NCBI RefSeq assembly: GCF_965638725.1
Contig: NC_134954.1
Location: forward strand, 4,149,001 to 4,213,000
Source: Aptenodytes patagonicus
Taxonomy: Eukaryota > Chordata > Aves > Sphenisciformes > Spheniscidae
DNA length: 64,000 nucleotides
Direction: 5' to 3'
Shown here in pieces: positions 1 to 12,500 of the stretch. Position numbers and translations under genes: made by a program. Position 1 is the first letter of the stretch. Each line of letters starts with the position of its first letter. The notes under the pieces were generated by a model that made no database searches, was not told where the DNA came from, and was given only the letters and a program-made list of their open reading frames with translations.

Positions 1-111
1 CTGCTTTGCCGAATGCTTGTGACATGCTGAGGTAAAGGCTATATGCTGTTTACTGAAAGACACAATGGCTGTCAGACACAGTTACAGACACAGTTACTTT
101 CTCTCTCCCGG

Positions 112-356
112 CAGGGGAGGTTTAGATTGGACGTGAGGAAAAATGTCTTTACTGAAAGAGTGGTGAAACATTGGAACAGGCTGCCCAGGGAAGTGGTGGA
201 GTCCCCATCCCTGGAGGTATTTAAAAGACGTGTAGATGAGGCGCTTAGGGACATGGTTTAGTGGGCATGGTGGTGTTGGGTCGACGGTTGGACTCGATGA
301 TCTTAGAGGTCTTTTCCAACCTCAATGATTCTATGATTCTATGATTCTATGATTCT
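112..356 (+). mobile_element. CR1 LINE 3' fragment
   Basis: Carries the last part of CR1 ORF2 (reads [20 protein letters not shown]), the short 3' UTR and terminal ATTCTATG-type octamers. Severely 5'-truncated. It ends about 113 bp before the acceptor of GUCY1B2 exon 2. Confidence 0.95.
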
Positions 357-469
357 TCTGCAATATCAAATCAGCAGTGGAATCTTAAATACAAAAAAAA
401 CGTGGCATGTTTGGGCTGCATTCTGAAAATCAGTATGTCTTTTCCGTGTTCGTATATTTGTTTTTGCAG

Positions 470-543
470 TACGGATTTATAAATACATGCCTGAAGTCTT
501 TGGTGATTGAAAAGTATGGTGAAGAAACATGGGAAAAATTAAG
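470..543 (+). CDS. GUCY1B2: GUCY1B2 coding exon 2 (H-NOX N terminus)
   Basis: Acceptor TTTTTGCAG at 461-469, donor AG|GTAATG. Encodes [20 protein letters not shown]..., residues 2-25, and ends in phase 2. In this family the Met precedes YGF directly, so the initiator codon must end the previous exon, which is not in the window. The preceding CR1 element ends only about 113 bp upstream. Confidence 0.93.
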
Positions 544-3500
544 GTAATGTGGTCCCGATAAATGTAGCGTATTGGAAGAAAATGCTCAGGAATTTAGCAG
601 CAGAGGATTACAATTTCTCACTGGTAAACGGCAGCTGATGTGTATCTCAAGTAATTATTAGAAGTAACTAGCAGGGCAAAAGCAAGAGTTTCTTACCTTG
701 TAACACTTCATACTCTGATACTAATTTGTCCCAATTAATTTGTTATATCCGATAATTAAGGATGACATGTAGTTTTATAGACAACTGTGCAATAGACTTG
801 CTGGCTCGCTGTGACAATGTCGAAAAGCAATTACACTGAAAAGATGTCATCCTTGATGTGAAGTCAGTTTAATTCCAGGAATTTCAGAAAAGCAGCTAAA
901 TAGATTATCTTCTCTGGTTTTGTCTTTACTTTATGAGCTATATGGTATTTTCCAAGATATAAAGATATATAAACGATACTTAGATACATACATAGAATAG
1001 CCATTGAAGCCAATATAGAGAATCAGCAAGTTTTTGGTCAAGTCTGTGGAGACCCAAGAGCTTGATGTTGTGGCCAGTGGACCAGAAGACAAACTAAGAC
1101 TCCACTTGCTCTAGCCCCCGCAGTACGATGCTCTAATCACACTATAATACCGTAGCGTGAAATAGCAGAAATGGAGAGGTGGACACCACTGTTCAGCCAC
1201 GTTAAAACAACACTTTTACACCATTAGAGGAAGTAATGTGTTCCAATATAACGCTTGAAGGAGGTTAAGGAGTGGGTTAACAGCAAAGAGCGCTTAATGA
1301 ATGCCAGTTGGGTCACCCAAGCATGTTATATTTACGGCACTGCGGAGACAAGAATATTGTCTTCTCTGTTGCAGACTGCAGGCCGGAGTCCAGGATTCTT
1401 TCTTGACTTTTGAGGTTTACAAAGACGAGATCACAATGCAGCTCGTCGACAGAGCCTGCAAAATATTAGGTATGTGTCACCGTGCCTCAAAAATGAACCA
1501 TCCTGGGTCAAGCCTGAGACTGCCGCCCAGCTTTTAGTCTCCTGTGCTGTTTGGAATGCCCTCCCTACATCGCAAATTCTCTGCATCCACTCTTCATCCA
1601 CCTGACAGCATTTCAAGAACTTCCAAGCCTTTCTTACTCATTAAGGTATCTTTATTTTGCCAGGTGTTCCTGCTGACACGGTTCTGAGAGAGTTTGGAGA
1701 GTATTTCTTTGAATTCTGTAAACGCTCAGGCTATGACCACATGCTGAGGACACTGGGTGGAAATCTCTACGAGTTCATAGAGAACCTGGATGCATTGCAC
1801 AGCTACCTGTCCCTTTCTTACCAGGCAAGTTCGAGTAGTAATTACTGAGCAGGTATGGGTGGACTCTGCCGGAGTTTGCAGCTGAAGGAACAGCATCTCA
1901 TAGGTGTGAACGAATAATGGAAACAGATGCCCTGACAGGCTCTCCTACGTTCTGAAACGGATTACTCCAAAATGTTAGGACAATTTTTTAAAATATTTTT
2001 TTCTGAGTAGTCCTCAACATTAGATATTATTTAGTGCATTGGCTCTAATGCATAGCGGATTTCCCTTCACAGGTGAGCATATTTAATTTTCTGTTTTTCA
2101 GCTTATTCATATTACTGCTTATTTTATTAAGACATGGGATGCTTTTGTACAAGTGGAATTCACCAGTATTCTTTATCAGAAAAAGGTACTGAGGTTTTGT
2201 TTTTGTTTGTTTTTCCTCAGGAGATGAATGCACCGTCTTTTAGAGTAGAAAAGAATGAAGACGGGTCAATGCATTTACATTACTATTCAGACAGAAGAGG
2301 TCTGTGCCATATTGTGCCAGGTAATCGGATAGAATGCAGAGTACAGATCAGCTGGTAATGCCATATATATACAGAGTACTCATATATTTGCAGTTACGCT
2401 TTGCTCGGATTTCAGAATCTTTTTTGCAGATGAGGACTGGCCGTGGAGTTGAAGGCTGGTAGAGTTTAGTCACCAGACATCTGACCTCGGTATTTCCCTA
2501 CTGCCCGATCACTCCTAGCTCCCAGTAGCTTCCATCAAGATTTACGATACGACAACCCAGGCCATAAGTGTCCATTCCTGCTATAGAACTCCTATAGAAT
2601 TCCCTTCCTGGAAGAAAAATTAAAGGTCATGGTGTGTATTGTGTCTAACTGTTGATTAGTTCTCAGTGACTCATGCTCCTTAAATTACAGTGAAGTAGAA
2701 ATTATGGTTGATTTGAAGACATCCATCCATCCTGTAATAAATACTCCTGCAGCACATGGAATCTCTAAAACTACTATTGAACCCTGCTCAAAACGGAATC
2801 TTCTACCGGCATTTATAGGAATCTCCACAGTTGTATTCGTGCAAGGGTTAAACAGCGGTAAATCTGTAAGAGATGATCATATTCCTTTCTCTCATAGACG
2901 CTGCTGAATTTAGGAGTTTATCAAAACTTCCTCCTTTGTCAAAACTCATTTCATATACCTATTGAAGCACAGAACTATTTGGAATTTCAGACAGAGCGTT
3001 TCATGTCATTGTCCAGCATTTCGCTTAGCTATTAGGGCTAAGCAGAAACGAGAGGACTGATTGTGCATCTTCATGAAAGATATTTCCTTCCTTTCAAAAG
3101 AAACTATTCTGCAACGACTGAAATAGATTTGTTATAGCAGAATCTCTTTAGACCCCCTGCACTTTTTGGGTTAATGGGAATTCATATTAGTACTATGTAT
3201 GACTATTTGGACACATTCTTCAGATATCCTGCTGAGCTGCTCCTAGTGAAAATAAGCATTTGTCATCGGACAAGACAAAAGAAACAGTAACTTTTATCTC
3301 CTATGCACATATTCTTATCACAGCAGCGGTAGTGGGAACGACGTAGGTTGCTTTCTTCTTCCAGAGTCCTTTGGAAAAGTGATTTCTGAAACAGTGAAAT
3401 TCCACTGTGGGCCCTCTGAAAGGGAGAATGGAAAGGGTTTGTTCTTGGCAATACTTTGTCTTTTGTTTCCCCTTCAGGAATCATCGGTGCAGCAGCCCTG

Positions 3501-6500
3501 GATTTCTTTAACATTGAGATTTCAATGGAAATAGTCGATCAAACAGAAGAAGAAGAAGAAAGAACTGGGAAAAAAGAACATATTGTTTTTCTTGTCACTC
3601 AAAACCCTGTATTTTCATACAAGGAAAGAAATGCATTTTCTTCCTCACCTCAATGTCTTGCTGACTCTGAAAAACAAATTGAGAACCAACTGAATAAAGA
3701 GGTATTTTAATATTCATTATCACTCTATTATTAAAATATGATTAAAATAAAAACACCCTTGAATTTCCCTTTGGATTTACTTCAACAGGACCTTGAAAAA
3801 GCCAAGAATACAATTAGAGGCAGAGGAAGCTCTGTTTGTCCTGTCAAGAAAAGTCACTGGAAAACAATAAGAGGAATAATCACATTAGGAAAAGGTGAGA
3901 GAGCACGCAGAGGGAGCTTGCCATCATTTCTGAGTCTCGTCAGTAAGCCTCCCTGCCTCCACCCACCCATCCATTTTGAAGTTGCCCTTCGTATTTCCTC
4001 TGCATCTTTTCAAAATGTTTCTGGTTAAGTTTCTTTCAGTTAGACATTGCTAACCAAAGAAAAATTGCAGATAATAAGCATGCTTAGTAATGACAGATAC
4101 CGAAATGGAGTATGACCTGTCACTTTTGTCTCTTAAACAGAGTTTTCTTCTGAAAAGTATTCTTCTGTAACGTGTCACTGTGTGGCACATTCGATACTTC
4201 CTTCTCATGTCACTTGGTCTAAGATGATGAATTTAAGAGAGTGTTTTTTAACTTGGTAGCTGCTACTCCTTTCCAAAGTTATCAACTGTAGTAAATTCTG
4301 AAAGACAAATTACACCCTCCGCTACCAAAAATCTACTGCTAATCTAGCAATCTCTGTTTATATCTTTATATATTATATGTTTATAATCTCTATTTATATC
4401 TGTTTATAAAACGGAAGGATTTTTTCGGTTAGGATCTTTCGATTCCCCAAGAGGAGAATCCAGCTCGGTATCGCCAAGCTGTCTGGATTCTGGGAGGAGT
4501 GAAAAATTGAACCTGATCTCATCTGGTACAATGCCACATGCATTACAAGAGCAGATATATTGAGCAAGAAATTAATATATATTCAAAATAAAATTTTAGA
4601 GTAGCATTATTACTTTAATAAAAAAATCCTTTAACAATTAATGCAAGAGTTATCAAGAGCCAGACTTTGAAAGATGAAAAACCCACATTGACTTCCCCTG
4701 AAGCACTAAGAGATCTCAAAGCTGGGTCCTAAATTTGTAATCTTTTTCACCAGCCTTCTAAGTGACTTAAGCATTGGTTATCAAGCAGAATTTACTAGAG
4801 TGACTGTCATAGCCACCTTCTGAGGGACAGAGATCACTTGAAATAATCATCCTTTTGATTATTGCGGGTTACTGGAGAATCCAAGTTCATACTGCGAAGA
4901 TCAGAGGCTTTGGGTGCTTCAGTCAGATAAGCGCTTTTGACTGTTTTACCCATTTTATTCATTTTACAACAATACCTGTTCGCTAGCAAGCACAGCCTGC
5001 TCTGTAGATCTGTGGCCATTTTGAAAAAAACTCAGGGTAAGTAAAATAGAAACCAAACAGTAATTTGGTCTCTGTGCTACAGACTAGAGTTCTTTGTATA
5101 GGAGACTGAAACCCAGATCATGCTGGGTTTTGCTCCGTAAGTGTTCCTTAGTAGCTGGCAAAGTATATTAAATCCATTTCTGCGTACATTTTTGTGGGAT
5201 ATAGCTGTGTTATATTGCTATGACATCTGCAAAGTCATAGAGCAGAAACATCTACAGTTGTTCATCTATTCTTATTGTTTCCACACAATCTCATGCATCT
5301 AGTGCTCTGTGCTTTTTGTGTGGTTAAGTTTTAAACTCTCAGCCAACTCAGACTAGTTGCTAATCAGCTGTGTGTTAAACTGTGGAGCATTTAGCACAGA
5401 TGTATGCGCGTTTCTGGACCCCCACACTGTTTACTTTGTCTTCACTCATTATGATATAGGGTCCTGTCTCACTGAGTGCCAAAAAGTAACGCTGACTGCT
5501 TTTACAAGGTGCAACCTGATTAAAAACTACACATTTATCTTGCCACAGGTAAGCTCCTGAGAGGATTTGATCCTGTTTATCCCAAGAGCCTCTGGATCGA
5601 CACAAAAACATTTTGCAATGGACTTCCTTTTCATATGGTTTTTGACAAAGAGGTAGGACAAGCATGTGGTAAGGGCATTTAGTTTGCATAAACCGTACAG
5701 TAATTTTCTTCTGTTTTGACTGTCCTACACTTCACTGCTGCCTGTGCTCTGTATACAGTGCACACTCATTTGTAGCATTTACAGAAGTGCTCCGTACAGA
5801 GACATGCAATAAAAGTCACTCGTAACAACTGGATCTGGATCGTTTCAGATAGGAATCTCCTTTGAATTTATTGAGATTACCATGTCTGAAACAGCTGCAG
5901 ATATGCCAGCAAGGTTTATTGCAGCAGTCTATCTGTTACCAAACACAGAACAGAATTTTCTGAGGTTTCTGGCCACCTTCCTGTCCTTGGATGTGCCAGA
6001 GACACGACCCATCCTTTAAACTGGCTTTGTACTGATAGCTAGTCACCCTCTGCTCCCGGTTACCAATCTAGCCAAATGCTTTTGTAAGGCTTTGCTGGCA
6101 ACTGAGGCTCTACAAGCTTCCCGAGTCTAATCCTACACGCTTCTGCTGGGACAACCCAGCTACCTACTGAATCAGGCAGCATGCAACCCCATCTAGTAGG
6201 ACCTGGGGGTGCTGGTTGACAGCCGGCTGAACGTGAGCCGGCAGTGTGCCCAGGTGGACAAGAAGGCCAATGGCATCCTGGCCTGTGTCAGAAATGGTGT
6301 GGCCAGCAGGAGTAGGGAAGTGATCGTGCCCCTGTACTCGGCCCTGGTGAGGCCGCACCTCGAATACTGTGTTCAGTTTTGGGCCCCTCACTACAAGAAG
6401 GACGTCGAGGTGCTGGAGCGTGTCCAGAGAAGGGCAACGAGGCTGGTGAGGGGTCTGGAGAACAAGTCTGATGAGGAGCGGCTGAGGGACCTGGGGTTGT

Positions 6501-9500
6501 TTAGCCTGGAGAAAAGGAGGCTGAGGGGAGACCTCGTCGCGCTCTACAACTCCCTGAAAGGAGGTTGTAGCGAGGTGGGGGTCGGTCTCTTCTCCCAAGT
6601 AACAAGCGATAGGACGAGAGGAAATGGCCTCAAGTTGCACCAGGGGAGGTTTAGATTGGACATGAGGAAAAATGTCTTTACTGAAAGAGCGGTTCAACAT
6701 TGGAACAGGCTGCCCAGGGAAGTGGTGGAGTCACCATCCCTGGAGGTATTTAAAAGACGAGTAGATGAGGCGCTTAGGGACATGGTTTAGTGGGCATGGT
6801 GGTGTTGGGTTGACGGTTGGACTCGCTGATCTTAGAGGTCTTTTCCAACCTCAATGATTCTATGATTCTGTGATTCTAACTGGACCCCAAAATCTCTTTA
6901 TCTTCCAGGGGAGGACTGAGTCTCCTCTCCTGTGCACACATACTCTGCAGCAATGGAATTGCCTTTCCCTTCGCAGGGACTGCTCTGTGGCTGGTTTCCA
7001 ACTAGCCTGGGTTCCCACCAAGCTACAGTTCCTCTTGCTCCCAGTTCCGTGCAGAGAATATTAGCTTAAGACAGGAGCAAAGAAAGGAGAAGCTGAGAAT
7101 GGGACAGCAGAAGAAAGCTGAATACAGCCACTCAGGGAACGTGTTTTGGCATCACACTGATAGAGATTGCAGAGCACATAGTCTGATTTGTGCCACTGTC
7201 CACATTAGCTGAAGTTCAGATTTTTAAACCTTTCAAGACATCCAGTCAGCATAATTTGTTAAAATTACTAGTGTGGAAAAAGGGCAAGTCCTGCACCCAT
7301 TATTGGTAGCTAGGTCAGAGCTTCAGTAACTCTGATGACAAGCAATGAAGGCACGGTGGACATTTCTGCAGCAGTTAAGAGCTCATATATGGTCGTTAGG
7401 CTAAAAGAGAATGACTAAACCTTTACACAGCAATGGTTAAGAGAAGGTAACCCATGGCATCCGTTAGAAAATTAATATTTGCCAAGACCTTTTGTGCCAC
7501 AGCTATTCTCTTTTTGGAATGCAGGACACGCTCTGGTATCTCTAATTTTCTCTTGCAGCTACCTGTAAGGCTGTTAGGCCTACACAAATGCAAGCAAGGA
7601 TAATACCAAATAGTTTTGTTTTGTTTTTAACAATTGATAGGGAAGAGCATTTGGATAACAACACTCCTTTCCCGGGGCTTTGTCTTGCTATGAAGGACAC
7701 TCATTCAGAGCTTTGCGGTAATGCGCTAATAAGATAGAAACTTTGCTCAGAAATAAGCCATGTAGTATAGCAAGGCTAAGTGTGTGTACATGTATAAACA
7801 GTGATCAGATATAGCTTGGCCTGAACCCGAACAGGATACGAATTATAACACATTGTCCATATTTTTCTTTTTAAGCTCCGAGTGAAGCAAGCTGGGGTGA
7901 GCATTCAAAAGATCGTACCTGGCCTTCAGACCACGGGCATCTGCTTGGATCACTATTTCAGTATCATTCACCCAGAAGTACCCTTCACCATCTCTAGCAT
8001 TCAGAAATTCATCAACAGCCAATTTGTTTTCCAGACTAGAAGAGAGATGATGCCAGAGTCATGGAAACAACGGCCAATGCTAGAGCTGAGAGGTACTTCA
8101 CTGTTTTCAGTAGCATAAGTGTTCATAATAAATCAGGAATTATGCTGGAGTTGAACCAGTGCCTTTCTGTGGACTCCTGGCTTCACATAAGTCCTATAAA
8201 TGGCCTCGTCTTTGTGCAGTGAGGAGAGGATTAGATGGTTCTGTTTAGAGAAATGGTACTTTAAGATGCTTGTAGACAAATTCTGCTATTACCTCACCAA
8301 ATTTTGAAGGCTTTCAGTCAGAAATAACAACTGCTCTCCCATTTGAAAGGCTTGGAAAGATAGTGGTTTTCTAACGCTGCAAAACCCACATCTTCCCTGA
8401 GTAACGGGGACAAGGCCAAGGGAGGATTAGATTGTTTTCTGAACCACCTGTGGCCTCAGTTATTCACAGAGTCGCAGAATTGACTCAACTCTAGTTGAGT
8501 TTGGAAGGGACCTCTGGAGATTGTCTAGTCCACCCCCCCCTCAAAGGAGGGTCAACTAGAGCAGGTTACTCAGGACCATGTCTAGCTGGGTTTTGAATAT
8601 GTTCAAGGATGGAGACTCCACAACCTCCCTGGGTAACCCATTCCAGTGTTTAACCACCCTTACAGTGAAAAGGTTTTTTCTTACGTTTAAATGGAATTCC
8701 TGCCTTTCAGTTAGTGCCCATTGTCTCTTGTTCTTTCACTGATACCACTGAGAAAAGTATTTTTTACTCCCTCCTATCAGGTATTTATACATATTGATAA
8801 GCTCCCCCCTGAGGCTTGTCTTCTCTAGGCTGAACAACCCCAGCTCTCTTACCTTCTCCTTATATGACAGATGCTCCAAGCCTTCCCAGGTCCTCCATCC
8901 TTCTTGAAAACAGGAGTGACGTTTACTTTCTTCCAGTCCCCAGGAACCTCCCCCAGTCACCATGGTCTTTCAAAACTGATTGAGAGAGGCCTCGCAAGGA
9001 CGCTGACCAGCTCCCTCAGCACTCCTGGATGCATCACACCGGGTCTCGTGGACTTCTGTATATCCAATTTGTTTAAATGTTTACTAACCTGAACTTCCTG
9101 TGCCGACGGTAGGTCTTCATCGCTCCAGACTTTCCCACTGGTCTCAGGGCCCTGAGATTCCTGAAGGGCGATTCTTACCAGCAAAGGCTGAAGCAAAGAA
9201 GGCACTGAGTGCCTTGGACTTTTCCATATCCTTTCTCAGCAGATCCCTTGCCCCATTCAGCAGCAGGCCCACATTTCCACTAGTCTTCCATTTGCTGCTC
9301 ATATACCTTCTCCAGGTGGGTTTTGGCTTTTTCAACCCTGTATCTTCCTCCGGGGTGACTTGACCCAGCTTTCACCTCTTGTATTCTTTCTTTTTTATAT
9401 TTGAGTTTAGTCAGGAGCTCCTTGTTCATCCATGCAGGCCCCTGCCATGTTTGCTTGACTTTCTGCACATCGGGATAGACCATTCCTGAACTTAGAAGAG

Positions 9501-12500
9501 GAGATCCTTGGAAATCAACCAGCTCTTCTGGACCCTTCTTCTTTCCAAGACTGTATCCCATGGGATTCTTCCAAGCAGATCCCTGAATGAGACAAAGTCC
9601 AGTCTCCCAAAGTCCGGAGTTGCGATCTTACTTTTTTGGCTTGTTCACCCCTCGCACTCCACCATCGCACAGTCATTGCAGCCAAGGCTGCGCCCAGCTT
9701 TCACATCCATAGTTCTTCACTGTTTGTAAGTATCGGGTCTAGCAGGACACCTCCCGTCATCGGTCGCTTGTGTCAGGAAGCTCACCTGTGTCAGTGCCTC
9801 AGTGCACTCCAGATATCTCCTGAACTGCTTGTGCCCTGCTGTGTTGTCTGTCCAGCAGATATCAAAGTAGCTAAAGTCCACCGTGAGGCCTCTTGTCTTA
9901 AGGTCTCATCTACTTTTTCTTCCTGAGCAGGGCATCTGTAGCAGACACCCGTCACAACGTCACCCACATTGGTCTGCCCTCTAATCCTCATCTGGAAGCT
10001 CTCAGCTGGCTCATCATGCAGCCCTAGGCAGAGCTCCACGCATTTCCCTTGCTCTCGCACATAAAAGGCAGCTCCCCATCCTTGCCTGCCTGTCCTTTCT
10101 AAAGAGTCTGCGTTCATCCTTTGCAGTACTCCAGGTGTGCGAACTACCCCACCAAGCCTCTACGATCCCAATGACGTGGTAGCCCTGAAACTGCACGCAG
10201 ACCTCTAGTTCCTCCTGGTTTTTCCCCATGCTGTGCACGGTTGTGTACAGGCACCTCGGAGAGGTGCCCAGTCACGCCCATTTCCCAGAAAAGGTACGAG
10301 AGTTTCCCCCGTAACGCTGCCCCGTGTGTTTTTCTTTGCGGAGGTTAGAATCAAATATATAATGTAAGGCATTACTCGGGCGATTCCTGCAACGTGGTTG
10401 TATCGTCGCTCTTGGTTTTGGTTAGGATTCAGTGCCAGTTGCCCTGTGAATCTCCCCAGCCCTCAGCTACGGCCTTCTGCTTCACTGGGGACCTGTGGAA
10501 GGGACACGACGCCAGCCCTCAGAGCCAACTTCTGCTCGTGGAGCCACCGGGCTCAGCACGGAGATGCACTGAGCTGCGTAAAAGTAACTGTCCGTGTCTC
10601 ACCTCCCCATAGCTCTACGCGTCAGCCTGTGCACCCGACACAGAATCCCTTTGCACCGCTAAGAATTTTCTTTGCCAAAGAAATTGCTGCTTTGCACGTG
10701 GAGCAACATTTTAAGCGCAGCCACCCAGCGCAGGCAATGCCCGTTCACAGACCTCGGGTTGCATCTTTGGCGCATGCGGACAGCGACGAAAAGGCGGGGT
10801 GAACGTTCCCGCAATAACACACCGCAAGCATCGCTCCTGCCAGCGCGCGCTTCCCGTCTGCCGGGCGAGGGGCGGGAAGGGGCAGGGGACGAGGGAAGTG
10901 CTGAGGCAAAGGCCTGATAACATTGCTACAGCTGGAGGAAAGAAATGGCTTCCCCTGCGCCTCCACGCATTTCGATTCCTAAAATGTGAATGCATGATTC
11001 ATTCTTAATTTATGCCTTTGAGGGGAGTTATTTCCTACTGGCTGGGTTTCAAATGTGGATAAAAATAGATTAGTTAGCCGTGCTTTTATTTTTTGCAGTC
11101 GCATTTTCAGATTCGGATTTCTGTCTTCACCACCCCCACCCCCCCACAATGTTACGTAAGAGTTTACCAGTTAAAATTATTTTAGCAAAAATGATATTTT
11201 ATTATTTGCTTTATTTTTACTGGGAGGAATGAGTATGGAATGATTCTCTGCTTCGTATAATTAACTATAACGACATTTGGTTTAAGTGTTCTGTGACCTC
11301 AATTTTCCTTCTCTGAACTATATAATACGACCTAATTTTCCCTTCTCTCCTTTCACCTTTACATAATGAGTGTCAAATCTGGTATTCCTGAGATTCAGAA
11401 AAAATTAAGAGTTTAGGGAGACCTTGAAAAAAGTGATGTCACCAAAACAAGGAACTTTAACTAGTCACAGGTACAATTTTACATCCTCTTATGCTGTCAG
11501 GGTTAATTCACATGGTATCTCTGATGTTCCAATCCTGTTAAGTTTTCAAGCTGCTCATCGAGTTGCCCTGGGGGTGGGATGAGAGAGAAAGAAAGAAATA
11601 GGAATTCCTGGATTGCTGTTCAGAAACCAAGGGTACTTATGAAGCAAATAAAGAATAATAATAATAATAATATAAAAAAATCAAACCCATAACCAAATCT
11701 CAACAAAGAAAACAAAAACTCAATCCCCCACCAAAAATCCCTTCTACCTTTCAGGCATTTTTGTCCCTGCTTATTTAGATGATCATAGTGACTGAAAGCT
11801 GCAGCTTCCAGGAAGGAAGGCTCCATTGACTTTCCTGGGGCCACGTTTTACCCACTGTGAAATTAAACTTTAAATGTTTCACTTAATCATTGTGAGTCTC
11901 AGTTCCCCTGTGCATGACGCTGACTGGCTTCAGGAACAGCTCAAGAACGGAGAGGAGAGGAGAGGAGAGGAGAGGAGAGGAGAGGAGAGGAGAGGAGAGG
12001 AGAGGAGAGGAGAGGAGAGGAGAGGAGAGGAGAGGAGGGGAGGGGAGGGGAGGGGAGGGGAGGGGAGGGGAGGGGAGGGGAGGGGAGAGGAGAGGGGAGA
12101 GATGTTGTGAGCACTGGGGTTCCTCGTAAAAAGGAGGGACCTGAAGCATGGCTGGGCTCTGCCTAGCAATTGCAATGAGTGACTGCTTTCTGGGTCCTGA
12201 ATTTTTTTAATGTGGCTGGTGTACCTCCTCCAAACAAGTTCACCTCTAATTCCAGGAAACAGAGTAATTCCTTTGACGACCCAGACCCTACAAAAAGCCA
12301 CTGTCCTTAGAACTCATCCCCTAAAATTAACATCAGTAATACTGAGCATCACGTGAAAGTCCAAGCTGCTGAAAACTCTTACCGACGCTTCTTTCAAACA
12401 GGCCAGATGATCTGGATGGAGTCCCTGCAGTGCATGCTCTATCTCTGCTCACCTTTGCTTCGCACCTTGCATGAACTGGAGGAGCGACAGATGCACATTG

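Noticed and set aside
11874-12301. ORFs across the GGAGA repeat on both strands
   Set aside because: Pentanucleotide repeats give open frames trivially; no start context or homology.
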